Source: Rhodopseudomonas telluris
GTDB lineage: Bacteria > Pseudomonadota > Alphaproteobacteria > Rhizobiales > Xanthobacteraceae
Direction: 5' to 3'
Assembly (NCBI RefSeq): GCF_042432815.1
Contig: NZ_JBHLWM010000005.1
Location: forward strand, 620,001 to 684,000
DNA: 64,000 nt
Shown here: positions 25,239 to 33,365 of the stretch, piece by piece
How positions within the stretch are numbered: the first letter of the stretch is position 1
Layout: every line of letters begins with the position of its first letter
Notes under the pieces: generated by a model
The model's database searches: none
Told to the model about the DNA's origin: nothing
What the model saw: the letters and a program-made list of their open reading frames with translations, nothing else
Position numbers and translations under genes: made by a program

Positions 25239-26364
25239 CATCGGGGCGCTTGATTGCGGTAATTACGGAGGCGACCATGGGCATCGGACCCGAGTGCAAC
25301 CGGATGTCGCCGAAGCCGGCCTCCTCCAGAAGCTCGCGCAGCCGGGCGAAGGTCCGGCCCTGCCCGGTGCCCATCGCCCGCAGGTAAACCGCGAAATAGG
25401 CGTCGGTGCTGGATTCGCGGCCGGGCGGACCGGCGAGCGGTTCGGCGATCACCAATTTACCGTTGTCCGGCAAGGCCTTGTGGACGGCGCGCAGCAGCGC
25501 GGTGACGACGTCATCGTCGTGGTCGTGGATGATGCGGACCAGCGACACGATGTCGGCACCCTCGGGCAGCGCATCGTCGCGGAAGCTGCCGCCGATCGCG
25601 CTGGCGCGGCCCGCGAGACCGTTCGCGTCAAACCGCTCGGCGGCTTTGGCGGCGACCGCCGGCAGATCGAACAGCATGACACGCAGGCCCGGCGTCTGCG
25701 CGGCCACTGCGGACAGGAACGAGCCGTCGCCGCCGCCGACATCGAGCAGGCAGCGGTGGTCCTTGAACGACACCACGTGCAGCACTTCGCGGGCGATCAT
25801 CGGCTGCGAGGCAGCCATCAACGCGGTGTAAGGCAGCACCTGATCGGCGCCGAGCTCGGCCGCGCCCTCGCCGCGCACATAGGCCCAATAGGCCGCGAGC
25901 TCGCCGCCGCCGCGCGGTCCGCGCAGCACGGCGAGCGGATCGGCGAGGTCGCGGTACAGCATCGCGTGATGCTCGACGAGCGCCAGCACGCCGGGATTGC
26001 CGCACAGCTCGGCGCCGAGCTGGCCGAGGCCGTAGCGGCCGCCGCTGCGCGGCTGCACCAGCTTCAGCGCGGTCGCGGCGTCCAGCAGCATGCGCATCGA
26101 CTCGGGCGGCAGCGACAGCCGCAGCGCGAGCTCGTCGACGCCGAGGGGGCGATCGCGCAGCAGATCGAACAGCCGCAGTTGCACACAGGCGAGCAGGATC
26201 TGGGAATAGACGAAGCCGGCGACGATATCGAACATCGCGCCCGCACGGCGGCGCGCCACGCCGCGCGTCAGCGGAAACACCGCGGCAAAGCGCTGAAACC
26301 GCGGACTCGACAGGATCGCATCGCGCCAGCCGAGCAGCCGGTCGCGCAGGCTGAAGGAACTCAT
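25228..26364 (-). CDS. crtF: Hydroxyneurosporene/demethylspheroidene O-methyltransferase
   Basis: A 378-aa SAM-dependent methyltransferase that makes the 1-methoxy group of spirilloxanthin-series carotenoids. Residues about 40-110 form the winged-helix dimerisation domain. LLDVGGGDGSFLSAVA is the SAM motif, and DIVSLVRIIHDHDDD fits the catalytic His-containing stretch of this family. I use the ATG at 26364 (MSSFSLRDRL); a GTG at 26379 is possible. It lies between crtE and bchC. Confidence 0.93.
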   Translation of the reverse strand: MSSFSLRDRLLGWRDAILSSPRFQRFAAVFPLTRGVARRRAGAMFDIVAGFVYSQILLACVQLRLFDLLRDRPLGVDELALRLSLPPESMRMLLDAATALKLVQPRSGGRYGLGQLGAELCGNPGVLALVEHHAMLYRDLADPLAVLRGPRGGGELAAYWAYVRGEGAAELGADQVLPYTALMAASQPMIAREVLHVVSFKDHRCLLDVGGGDGSFLSAVAAQTPGLRVMLFDLPAVAAKAAERFDANGLAGRASAIGGSFRDDALPEGADIVSLVRIIHDHDDDVVTALLRAVHKALPDNGKLVIAEPLAGPPGRESSTDAYFAVYLRAMGTGQGRTFARLRELLEEAGFGDIRLHSGPMPMVASVITAIKRPDVLI

Positions 26365-26410
26365 CACTCCTGCTACCACCGGCCGGCCATAAAGGCCAAG
26401 CCGGGAAGCC

Positions 26411-27277
26411 TCACGCCGCGGTCGCGGCGAGCTTGGCCGGCACCAGCCGGGTCGCTTCCGACATGATCAGCGACCGCAGTTCGTTGCCGTTGGAGCAAGG
26501 CGGCATCGCATCCACCGCGCCGCGCACCAGCGACTTCAGGTGATAGATCGCGCCGTCGATGCCCATCTCGCGCACCGCGCTGGGGCGGTCGTGCGCGATA
26601 TCCTGGCCGACCGGCTTGCCGATCTCTTCCTCGTCAGCGGCGGCATCGCGCAGATCGTCGGCGACCTGATAGGCCTCGCCGATCTTCTCGCCGACCATGC
26701 GCCACGGTTCCGGATCGGCGCCGGCCGAGGCCGCACCCGCCGCGGTCGCGGCGACGAACAGCGCGCCGGTCTTGGAGCGGTGATAATGCGCGAGGTTGAT
26801 CTCGGACTCGCATTCCCACGCCTGACCGGCGACGATGCCGAGCGGCACGCCGACGGCGCTGCCGATGATCTGGGTCAACTTCAACAGCCGGTCGGGCTGG
26901 CATGACACACGGGCGATCGACTGGAACGCCAGCACGATCAGCGCGTCGCCAGTCAGCACGGCGAGCGGCTCACCGAACGCCTTGTGCACCGAGGGACGGC
27001 CGCGGCGCAGATCGGCGCCGTCGAAACAGGGGAGATCGTCGTGCACCAGCGAGGCGCAGTGCATCAGTTCGAGGGCGGCGCCGGCGGCTTCGGTCGCAGC
27101 CGGGTTGTCCTCGCCGCAGGCCGCCGCGACGCTGTGGCAAAGCCGTGGCCGCACCCGCGCGCCGCGCGGGAATACGGCGCTGCGCATCGCCGCCGCGAGA
27201 CGGGGCGGACAGCCTGCGAGGTCGGCCTGGTTGAGAGCCTCGGTGAGGGCACGCTCGATCCGGTTGGTCACGTCCAT
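26411..27277 (-). CDS. crtE: Geranylgeranyl diphosphate synthase
   Basis: The 288-aa class I prenyltransferase makes the C20 precursor of carotenoids and of the bacteriochlorophyll tail. The first aspartate-rich motif is LVHDDLPCFDGADLRRG (Asp80-Asp86) and the second is QVADDLRDAAADEEEIGKPVG. GGGAG precedes the ATG. It is the first gene of the long minus-strand run, divergent from crtD across a gap with two PpsR boxes. Confidence 0.95.
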   Translation of the reverse strand: MDVTNRIERALTEALNQADLAGCPPRLAAAMRSAVFPRGARVRPRLCHSVAAACGEDNPAATEAAGAALELMHCASLVHDDLPCFDGADLRRGRPSVHKAFGEPLAVLTGDALIVLAFQSIARVSCQPDRLLKLTQIIGSAVGVPLGIVAGQAWECESEINLAHYHRSKTGALFVAATAAGAASAGADPEPWRMVGEKIGEAYQVADDLRDAAADEEEIGKPVGQDIAHDRPSAVREMGIDGAIYHLKSLVRGAVDAMPPCSNGNELRSLIMSEATRLVPAKLAATAA

Positions 27278-27305
27278 GGCAGACTCCCGCTCTCAAGCCA
27301 GCAAG

Positions 27306-27349
27306 TGTCAATTTAACTTGTCATCGGTGACTGTAAGTTATTATGGACA
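27306..27349. promoter_or_regulatory. Tandem PpsR/CrtJ operators between crtE and crtD
   Basis: Boxes at 27306-27323 (TGTCAATTTAACTTGTCA, one mismatch) and 27332-27349 (TGTAAGTTATTATGGACA, exact) are 8 bp apart, the same geometry as at bchC. They occupy the centre of the 121-bp divergent gap, so one operator pair could control both directions. Confidence 0.75.
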
Positions 27350-27398
27350 CCTGTCAATGACATGGCGCAATGACACTTAAGGCGAAGCAGGAATCGGC

Positions 27399-28949
27399 AT
27401 GAGAGATCTGGCCGCACGGAATCGGGTGGTGATCGTCGGCGCCGGGGTGGCAGGACTGACGTCCGCGCTGGCCTTGTCGGCGCGCGGTCTGGACGTGACC
27501 GTGGTCGAGCGCGCCGCCGCGCCCGGCGGCAAGATCCGCGAGGTCGGGATCGGCGCCGCGCGGATCGACAGCGGTCCCACCGTCTTCACCATGCGCTGGG
27601 TGTTCGAGGAATTGTTCGCCGGCGCCGGGCTCAACTTTGCCGACTCCGTCAAGCTTCGCCCGCTGTCGGTGCTGGCGCGCCACGCGTGGGACGAGCGCAC
27701 GCGGCTCGACCTGTTCGCCGACGAGGCGCGCTCGGTCGATGCGATCGGCGCGTTCGCGGGCGCCGCCGAAGCCAGGCGCTACAAGCAATTCTGTGCCGAT
27801 GGCCGCAAGATCTATCAGATCCTCGAGACGCCGTTCCTGCGCGCCACCGCGCCGAGCCTGCCCGGCCTCGCCACCGCGGGCGGCATCGGCGGACTGATCG
27901 AGCTGCGCAAGATTCGGCCGTTCACCACGATGTGGAACGCGCTCGGCGATTACTTCAAGGATCCGCGGCTGCGGCAGTTGTTCGGCCGCTACGCGACCTA
28001 TTGCGGCTCCTCGCCGTTCCAGGCGCCCGCGACGCTGATGCTGGTCGCGCATGTCGAGCAGCAGGGCGTGTGGATCATCGAGGGCGGCATGCATGCGCTG
28101 GCGCGCGCGCTCGCCGATTGCGCCACCAGGCTCGGCGCGAGCATCCGCTACGAGCAGGAGGTGCGCGAGATCATGGTGTCGGGCGGCCGCGCCGCCGGCG
28201 TGATCCTGGCCAATGGCGAGCGCATCGAATCCTCCTCCGTCATCGTCAATGCCGATGTCGGCGCCCTGCCCGGCGGCCTGTTCGGCCAGGCGGTGCAGCG
28301 CGCGGTGCCGCCGCTGGCGCCGAAACTGCGCTCGCTGTCGGCGATGACCTGGAGCATGGTGGCGAAGACCGATGGCTTTCCGCTCAGCCGGCATTCGGTG
28401 TTCTTCTCGCGCGACTACGCGCGCGAGTTCACCGACATCTTCGGCCGCGGCGAGGTGCCGGGCGAGCCGACCGTCTATATCTGCGGCCAGGATCGCATCG
28501 ACGACACCGCCATGCTCGGCGACGACGGCGGCGAAGAAGAGTTGCTGGTGCTGGTCAACGCGCCGCCGATCGGCGACCGCAAGCGCTTCGATCAGGACGA
28601 GATCGCGCGCGTGACGCAGCGGACCTTCGCGGTGCTCGAACGTTGCGGCCTGCGCGTCGAGGCGCAGCCCGACAAGACGCAGGTGACGACGCCGGAAGAT
28701 TTCAACCGGCTGTTTCCGGCGACCGGCGGCGCGCTGTACGGCCGCGCCTCGCACGGCTGGAGCGCATCGTTCGAACGCCCCGGCGCACGCACCAAGGTGC
28801 CGGGCCTGTATCTCGCCGGTGGCAGCACGCATCCCGGCCCCGGCGTGCCGATGGCCGCGTTGTCGGGCCGCGCCGCCTCGGCCAGCCTGCTCGCCGATCT
28901 CGACGCCGAGCAACAGCGGCTGCGGCCGGCCGCAACCAAAGCCACCTGA
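27399..28949 (+). CDS. crtD: Methoxyneurosporene dehydrogenase (carotenoid 3,4-desaturase)
   Basis: The 516-aa CrtI-family flavoprotein introduces the C3,4 double bond in the spirilloxanthin pathway. The N-terminal FAD motif is VVIVGAGVAGLTSALALSARG, followed by GGKIREVGIGAARIDSGPTVF. The C-terminal family signature is GLYLAGGSTHPGPGVPMAALSGR. It is followed 31 bp later by crtC on the same strand, acting on the same carotenoid series. Confidence 0.94.
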   Translation: MRDLAARNRVVIVGAGVAGLTSALALSARGLDVTVVERAAAPGGKIREVGIGAARIDSGPTVFTMRWVFEELFAGAGLNFADSVKLRPLSVLARHAWDERTRLDLFADEARSVDAIGAFAGAAEARRYKQFCADGRKIYQILETPFLRATAPSLPGLATAGGIGGLIELRKIRPFTTMWNALGDYFKDPRLRQLFGRYATYCGSSPFQAPATLMLVAHVEQQGVWIIEGGMHALARALADCATRLGASIRYEQEVREIMVSGGRAAGVILANGERIESSSVIVNADVGALPGGLFGQAVQRAVPPLAPKLRSLSAMTWSMVAKTDGFPLSRHSVFFSRDYAREFTDIFGRGEVPGEPTVYICGQDRIDDTAMLGDDGGEEELLVLVNAPPIGDRKRFDQDEIARVTQRTFAVLERCGLRVEAQPDKTQVTTPEDFNRLFPATGGALYGRASHGWSASFERPGARTKVPGLYLAGGSTHPGPGVPMAALSGRAASASLLADLDAEQQRLRPAATKAT

Positions 28950-28980
28950 ATCTTTCGACCCACGAGTGTAGACCGACCCG

Positions 28981-29934
28981 ATGATTGCCTGGCCCAACGA
29001 GACCGACGAACGCCGCGCCGGCTTCAACCTCGACGTTCCGCCGAACGGCTATGCCTGGTGGTACGTCGACGCGATCAGCGACGACGGCCGCGAAGGCCTC
29101 ACCATCATCGCCTTCATCGGCAGCGTATTTTCACCCTACTACGCGTTCGCGCGGCGCGGCGGCGCGGCGGATCCGTTGAACCACTGCGCCCTCAATGTCG
29201 CGCTGTATCACCAGGGCAGCAAGCGCTGGACGATGACCGAACGCTCGCGCCGCAAGGTGGCGCGCAATCTCGGCTCGTTCCTGATCGGCCCCAGCGATCT
29301 CGGCTGGGACGGCCGCGCGCTGACCATCAACATCAACGAGATGAGCGCGCCGATCCCGGGCCGGATCAGGGGCCGTGTCCGCGTCGTCCCGCAGGTGGTG
29401 ACCAAGAATCACTTCGTGCTGAACGAGGACGGCAATCACCGCTGGTGGCCGATCGCGCCACGCTCGCGGATCGAGGTGACGCTCGACCAGCCGAGCCTGT
29501 CGTGGCAGGGCGAGGCCTATCTCGACACAAATGCCGGCGACGCGCCGATCGAGACCGGATTCACCCATTGGGAATGGGCCCGCGGCGCGCTGCGCGACAA
29601 GACCGCGATCCTCTACGAAGCCGAACGCCGCGACGGCAGCCGCATCGATCTGGCGATTACTTTCGACGCCCAAGGCAACATGGAACGCTTCACCCCGCCG
29701 CCTTTGTTGCCCCTCCCCCGCTCCGGCTGGCGCATCGAGCGCAGCGCCCGCAGCGAAGCCGATGCGCGTATCGTCCGCACCGTCGAAGACACCCCATTCT
29801 ACGCCCGCTCGATGGTCGAGACGACCCTGCTCGGCGAACGCGTCACGCTGATGCACGAAAGCCTGTCACTGGACCGCTTCAAGATGCCGGTGGTGCAGGC
29901 GATGCTGCCGTTTCGGATGCCGAGAAGGAAGTGA
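28981..29934 (+). CDS. crtC: Carotenoid 1,2-hydratase (hydroxyneurosporene synthase)
   Basis: The 317-aa enzyme adds water across the terminal C1,2 double bond of acyclic carotenoids. Family features include GYAWWYVDAISDDGREGLTII near the N-terminus, HCALNVALYHQGSKRWTMTER, and GFTHWEWARGALRDKTAILY. It has no signal peptide. With crtD and crtF it makes the methoxylated ends of spirilloxanthin-type pigments. Confidence 0.94.
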   Translation: MIAWPNETDERRAGFNLDVPPNGYAWWYVDAISDDGREGLTIIAFIGSVFSPYYAFARRGGAADPLNHCALNVALYHQGSKRWTMTERSRRKVARNLGSFLIGPSDLGWDGRALTININEMSAPIPGRIRGRVRVVPQVVTKNHFVLNEDGNHRWWPIAPRSRIEVTLDQPSLSWQGEAYLDTNAGDAPIETGFTHWEWARGALRDKTAILYEAERRDGSRIDLAITFDAQGNMERFTPPPLLPLPRSGWRIERSARSEADARIVRTVEDTPFYARSMVETTLLGERVTLMHESLSLDRFKMPVVQAMLPFRMPRRK

Positions 29935-30011
29935 GCAAGGGCGCTACGCCGGCCGCCGACTGGCGGGGCGCTTCTCGTGCCCTGCGATGTCGAATGCTCA
30001 TCCGGCGCTTT

Positions 30012-30044
30012 CGTGGATGGCCGGGACGAGCCCGGCCATGACGG
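30012..30044. repeat. REP-like palindrome (family A, copy 1)
   Basis: A 33-bp imperfect palindrome centred on GGCCGGGACGAGCCCGGCC, flanked by GTGGAT and ATGACGG. Copies of the same unit recur at 30107, 30447, 30606, 30721, 48689 and 48742 in both orientations. Confidence 0.85.
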
Positions 30045-30106
30045 CTGCGAGGCGGTCTCTCCAACTCCAAGAACTATCAGAAGTAGCAGACGCCCGCCCC
30101 AAATTC

Positions 30107-30138
30107 CGTCATGGCCGGGCTTGTCCCGGCCATTTACG
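30107..30138. repeat. REP-like palindrome (family A, copy 2)
   Basis: Inverted orientation relative to copy 1 (CGTCATGGCCGGGCTTGTCC and onward). It overlaps the open frame upstream of the GIY-YIG gene, where it would translate as MAGLVPAI. Confidence 0.85.
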
Positions 30139-30155
30139 AAACACACACTCGCCAT

Positions 30156-30440
30156 ATGGGTATCGGCTACGTGTACTTCCTGACCAACCGACCCAACGGC
30201 ATCCTGTATGTCGGGGTGACGAACGACCTCGTGCGCCGGGTCTATGAGCATCGCAGCGGTGCCATCGCCGGTTTCACCAAGCGTTACGGCCTCAAGCGGC
30301 TGGTGTATTTCGAAACCTATGACGACATCCGAACCGCGATTCAGCGCGAGCATAACCTCAAGCACTGGAGCCGGACCTGGAAAGTGCGCCTGATCCTGGC
30401 GACGAATCCGACCTGGGACGATCTGTACGATTCGTTGTGA
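30156..30440 (+). CDS. GIY-YIG nuclease family protein
   Basis: A 94-aa single-domain protein. GYVYFLTNRPNGILYVGVTN supplies the (G/Y)-Y and Y-V-G motifs of the GIY-YIG fold, followed by the catalytic Arg region DLVRRVYEHRSG, and AIQREHNLKHWSRTWK with the conserved Glu. This UPF0213-like subgroup is common as small stand-alone proteins. The frame opens at 30111, but that part is REP sequence, so the ATG at 30156 is preferred. It lies among five REP palindromes between crtC and hemF and has no obvious link to photosynthesis. Confidence 0.85.
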   Translation: MGIGYVYFLTNRPNGILYVGVTNDLVRRVYEHRSGAIAGFTKRYGLKRLVYFETYDDIRTAIQREHNLKHWSRTWKVRLILATNPTWDDLYDSL

Positions 30441-30446
30441 GGATGT

Positions 30447-30480
30447 TCGTGGATGGCCGGGACGAGCCCGGCCATGACGG
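30447..30480. repeat. REP-like palindrome (family A, copy 3)
   Basis: Direct-orientation copy beginning seven bases after the GIY-YIG stop; its core is nearly identical to copy 1. Confidence 0.85.
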
Positions 30481-30605
30481 CTGGGGTGGGCTTGGATGCT
30501 CGACGCGACGTCTGTCGAAAGACGCGCCGAGTCCGGAGCCCGTGATAACCAGGCAGACAGCCGTCACCGCTACACGGCCCGCCAAAATGCAGCAGGGATC
30601 CCCAC

Positions 30606-30640
30606 CCCGTCATGGCCGGGCTCGTCCCGGCCATCCACGA
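30606..30640. repeat. REP-like palindrome (family A, copy 4)
   Basis: Inverted-orientation copy, CGTCATGGCCGGGCTCGTCC and onward, ending CCACGAA. Confidence 0.85.
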
Positions 30641-30720
30641 ACGGCGGTGCCGCACAGATGCGTCTTTAAGAGCGGCAATGAAACGGAAACAATGTGCGCG
30701 GCTCGTTGAGAGGCTGATCG

Positions 30721-30753
30721 TGGGTGGCCCGGACGGAGCCCGGCCATGACGGA
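30721..30753. repeat. REP-like palindrome (family A, copy 5, degenerate)
   Basis: A diverged copy (GTGGCCCGGACGGAGCCCGG core) just before the end of the microprotein gene at 30755. Confidence 0.7.
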
Positions 30754-30754
30754 C

Positions 30755-30907
30755 TCAGTGCTTGTCCGGAAGGACCTCGCTCCGCGCCTTCTCCGCCTCG
30801 CGTTTCTTGTCCAGCCGCTTGCCCTGCCATTCCAGCACCAGCCAGCTGGCCGCGAACATCCCGAGCATCAGGATTTCGAAATAGTTGAAGGCGCTGTCGC
30901 TGGTCAT
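30755..30907 (-). CDS. Membrane microprotein B (50 aa)
   Basis: A 50-aa protein beginning MTSDSAFNYFEILMLGMFAA, with one membrane span (about 10-28) followed by EWQGKRLDKKREAEKARSE, a charged cytoplasmic-looking tail. The start ATG overlaps the stop of the upstream microprotein by 4 nt (ATGA). The two proteins share the span-then-QGKRLD pattern, implying tandem duplication. I do not recognise the family. Placed 95 bp behind hemF inside the photosynthesis cluster, it could be a small assembly or antenna-associated subunit; that is conjecture. Confidence 0.65.
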   Translation of the reverse strand: MTSDSAFNYFEILMLGMFAASWLVLEWQGKRLDKKREAEKARSEVLPDKH

Positions 30908-31038
30908 GGGGCCTTGCCCTTGTCGCGTTCGGCGCGGGCGCGGTCGAGGCGTTTGCCTTGGCGTTCGAGGATCAGCCAGCCGACGATCAGGCACAGGAAC
31001 ACGGCGGCGAGTTCGATCAGTCCGTAGTAGTCCTCCAC
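30904..31038 (-). CDS. Membrane microprotein A (44 aa)
   Basis: A 44-aa protein starting at GTG with GGGGAG eight bases upstream. Residues 1-24 (MEDYYGLIELAAVFLCLIVG and onward) form an acidic N-terminus and one membrane helix, then ILERQGKRLDRARAERDKGK. It is a paralogue of the downstream 50-aa protein, with which it overlaps by 4 nt. It begins 94 bp after the hemF stop. Too short for standard gene finders; the ribosome site, overlap and paralogy support it. Confidence 0.65.
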   Translation of the reverse strand: MEDYYGLIELAAVFLCLIVGWLILERQGKRLDRARAERDKGKAP

Positions 31039-31132
31039 GGCGCACTCCCCAAGGCTGGCGGATCGATCATGCGGGCATGATCGATCACGGTGGACGCTTG
31101 CTCCCAGCTACGCGCCCTTCCCTGCGCGCGTT

Positions 31133-32044
31133 TCAGCTCCAGCTCACCAGCGGCGGCATCGAGCTCATGATGGTTTCGGTGTTGCCGCCGGTCTGCAGGC
31201 CGAACATCGTGCCCTTGTCGTACAAGAGATTGAACTCGACATAGAGGCCGCGGCAGGCGAGCTGCTGCGCGCGCTCCTCCTCGGTCCACGGCTCGGCCAT
31301 GCGCTTGCGGACGATCTTCGGATAGATGTCGAGCAGCGCCGCGCCGACGTCGCGCGTGAAGGCGAAGTCGCGTTCGAAATCGCCGCTGTTGAGGTGATCG
31401 TAGAAGATGCCGCCGACGCCGCGCGCCGTGCCACGATGCGGCAGGAAGAAGTAGGTGTCGGCCCACGGCTTGAATTTCGCGTAGTAGGTCGGATCGTGGG
31501 CGTCGCAGGCGGCCTTCATGGCGGCGTGGAAGATCACCGCGTCCTCCGCCTCCTGGCTGCGCTGCTCGGGCAGCATCGGCGTCAGGTCCGCGCCGCCGCC
31601 GAACCAGCCCTGCGAGGTCGAGAGAAACCGCGTGTTCATGTGCACGGTCGGCACGCGCGGGCTACGCGGATGCATGATCAGGCTGATGCTGGTCGACACG
31701 TAGTCGAGCGTCACGCCGTCGCCCGGCAGATTCTTCGCCATCTCCGGCGTCAGTCGGCCGTTGGCCGACGAGGTGTGGATGCCGATCTTTTCGAACAGCC
31801 GGCCGTCCGACAGGAAACCACCCACCCCGCCGCCGGCGCCGGTCTTCCGCTGCCATGGCTTGTAGGTGAAGGTCGCGGGCGTGCCGGGAAACAGGTCGGC
31901 CGGCGCTTCGCGCTCCAGCGTTTCGATCTCGGCGCAGATCCGGTCGCGCAGGCCCTCGAACCAGACGCGGGCACGGGTGCGGCGCGCTTCCACCGGGTCA
32001 TCCGAAGTGGTGGGCGTGCGGTCGAGGTCGGTGTCGATGGTCAT
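31133..32044 (-). CDS. hemF: Oxygen-dependent coproporphyrinogen III oxidase
   Basis: A 303-aa enzyme that oxidatively decarboxylates coproporphyrinogen III to protoporphyrinogen IX. Signatures: MNTRFLSTSQGWFGGGADLT, HRGTARGVGGIFYDHLNSGD, and FNLLYDKGTMFGLQTGGNTE. The ATG at 32044 (MTIDTDLDRTP) fits the family; the open frame extends 66 nt further without similarity. As it needs O2, it would serve aerobic growth; an anaerobic hemN is not in the window. Confidence 0.95.
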   Translation of the reverse strand: MTIDTDLDRTPTTSDDPVEARRTRARVWFEGLRDRICAEIETLEREAPADLFPGTPATFTYKPWQRKTGAGGGVGGFLSDGRLFEKIGIHTSSANGRLTPEMAKNLPGDGVTLDYVSTSISLIMHPRSPRVPTVHMNTRFLSTSQGWFGGGADLTPMLPEQRSQEAEDAVIFHAAMKAACDAHDPTYYAKFKPWADTYFFLPHRGTARGVGGIFYDHLNSGDFERDFAFTRDVGAALLDIYPKIVRKRMAEPWTEEERAQQLACRGLYVEFNLLYDKGTMFGLQTGGNTETIMSSMPPLVSWS

Positions 32045-32153
32045 GGCGATGATCCGTTGCAAGTGAGCATCGGTACCACGCCAGTGTGGCGGCTTCGAGA
32101 GTTTTTGCAAATGGGTGGCGGATGACGCGTGGTTTGGTCGAGCGCGCGGAGCC

Positions 32154-32195
32154 CATCCTTCGAGACGGCCGCTACGCGGCCTCCTCAGGATGAGG
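32154..32195. repeat. Palindromic repeat family B, half 1
   Basis: CATCCTTCGAGACGGCCGCT and onward to CCTCAGGATGAGG: an imperfect palindrome recurring at 35943 and 63896. Each copy is followed or preceded within 80 bp by the companion unit. Confidence 0.8.
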
Positions 32196-32227
32196 TTTGA
32201 TCGTGTTGCAGCGCTTCAATGCACACA

Positions 32228-32269
32228 GCCTCATGGTGAGGAGGCGCGAAGCGCCGTCTCGAACCATGG
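32228..32269. repeat. Palindromic repeat family B, half 2
   Basis: CCTCATGGTGAGGAGGCGCG through CGTCTCGAACCATG, the companion unit to 32154-32195. The same pair, in the same or reversed order, is at 35887-35987 and 63833-63930. Confidence 0.8.
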
Positions 32270-32297
32270 GCCGCGAGCGACGCGGATGCCAAAGTAA

Positions 32298-33365
32298 CTA
32301 CACCCGGCTGCGTTGCAGCATCTGGTCGCGGCGTTCGAGGCGGGTGAACAGGTCGACGAGCCATGCGACCTTCTGCTCGATCGGGTTGACCTTCTGACGC
32401 TGCGGCACGTCGCGGACCGGATAGGCCACCACCGCATCGACCAGGAAGCGGGTTTCTTCCATGTCGCCGAACTTGGCCGGCAGATACTTGGCCGGCGCCC
32501 ATTCGGTTTCCTGCAGCGCCAGCATGCGCGCCAGCACGGCCAGCTTGCGGCCGGTCGAGACCACCGCGCGGCTCGACACCGAATCGAGGCCGGAGCGTTC
32601 GACCTCGCGGCCGATCTCGGCATACAGCGCGCGCGCCGCGAAGATGCCCGGGCGGCACGAGCGCGGCAGATTGGCGATGCCGAGCGTGGCGCGGTCGTAC
32701 AGCGCGTCCGCGGTGTCGATCAGGCGCTTGACGATGCCGGCGATCTCCGGCGTGAACTTCGGATCGGCGAGCCACGTTTCCGGATCGAGTCCGGCTTCGC
32801 GCATCCACGACAGCGGCATGTAGATGCGGCCGTTGCGGGCATCCTCGCCGATATCGCGGGCGATGTTGGTGAGCTGCATGGCGCAGCCGAGATCGCAGGC
32901 GCGGGCGACGATGTCGGGACGGCGCTGGCCCATCACCAGCGTCATCATCACGCCGACGGTGCCGGCGACGCGGGCGCAATAGGCATACAGATCGGACAGC
33001 GTCTCGAAACGTCGGCCCTGCGAATCCCATTCGAGGCCTTCGATCAGCGCCTCGGGAATCGCCGGCGGAATCGAGAACCGCGCGATCACGTCGGCGAAGG
33101 CGCGATCGGACGGATAGGCCCGCGGCAGGCCGCGGCAGGCGCGGTCGAGCCGGTCCTTCAGCACGTCGACCGCGTTGGAGCGATCGAGGCCGAGATCGAC
33201 GGCGTCGTCGGCGACGCGGCAGAACGCGTAGAGCGCGATCGCCGGATCGCTGATCCGGCGTGGCAGCACCATCGAGGCGGCGTGGAAGGTCCGCGAGCCT
33301 TCCTTGATCATCTCGCGGCAGGCCAGCAGGTCGGATTGGGCCAGCAGGTCGGATTGCAGACTCAT
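32298..33365 (-). CDS. crtB: Phytoene synthase
   Basis: The 355-aa enzyme condenses two geranylgeranyl diphosphates to phytoene. Aspartate motifs are YAFCRVADDAVDLG and MQLTNIARDIGEDARNGRIYMP. Its ATG overlaps the crtI stop by 4 nt. The N-terminus contains a perfect 18-bp tandem duplication (33321-33356), giving QSDLLAQSDLLA. The open frame extends to 33527 inside crtI but without similarity. Confidence 0.95.
   Translation of the reverse strand: MSLQSDLLAQSDLLACREMIKEGSRTFHAASMVLPRRISDPAIALYAFCRVADDAVDLGLDRSNAVDVLKDRLDRACRGLPRAYPSDRAFADVIARFSIPPAIPEALIEGLEWDSQGRRFETLSDLYAYCARVAGTVGVMMTLVMGQRRPDIVARACDLGCAMQLTNIARDIGEDARNGRIYMPLSWMREAGLDPETWLADPKFTPEIAGIVKRLIDTADALYDRATLGIANLPRSCRPGIFAARALYAEIGREVERSGLDSVSSRAVVSTGRKLAVLARMLALQETEWAPAKYLPAKFGDMEETRFLVDAVVAYPVRDVPQRQKVNPIEQKVAWLVDLFTRLERRDQMLQRSRV

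Larger units (their letters stand above)
30441..30754. other. Intergenic REP cluster, no gene seen
   Basis: This 314-bp gap between the GIY-YIG gene and the membrane microprotein genes holds three REP-like palindromes and intervening sequence with no convincing coding content or promoter. Frames that translate as MAGLVPAIHE are repeat artefacts. Confidence 0.7.

Noticed and set aside
27352..27386. Additional TGTCA/TGACA half-sites near crtD
   Set aside because: TGTCAATGACA has only one base between the half-sites and later ones do not reach 12-nt spacing; not counted as operators.
30012..30753. Short frames translating as MAGLVPAIHE or similar
   Set aside because: These are translations of REP palindromes, not genes.
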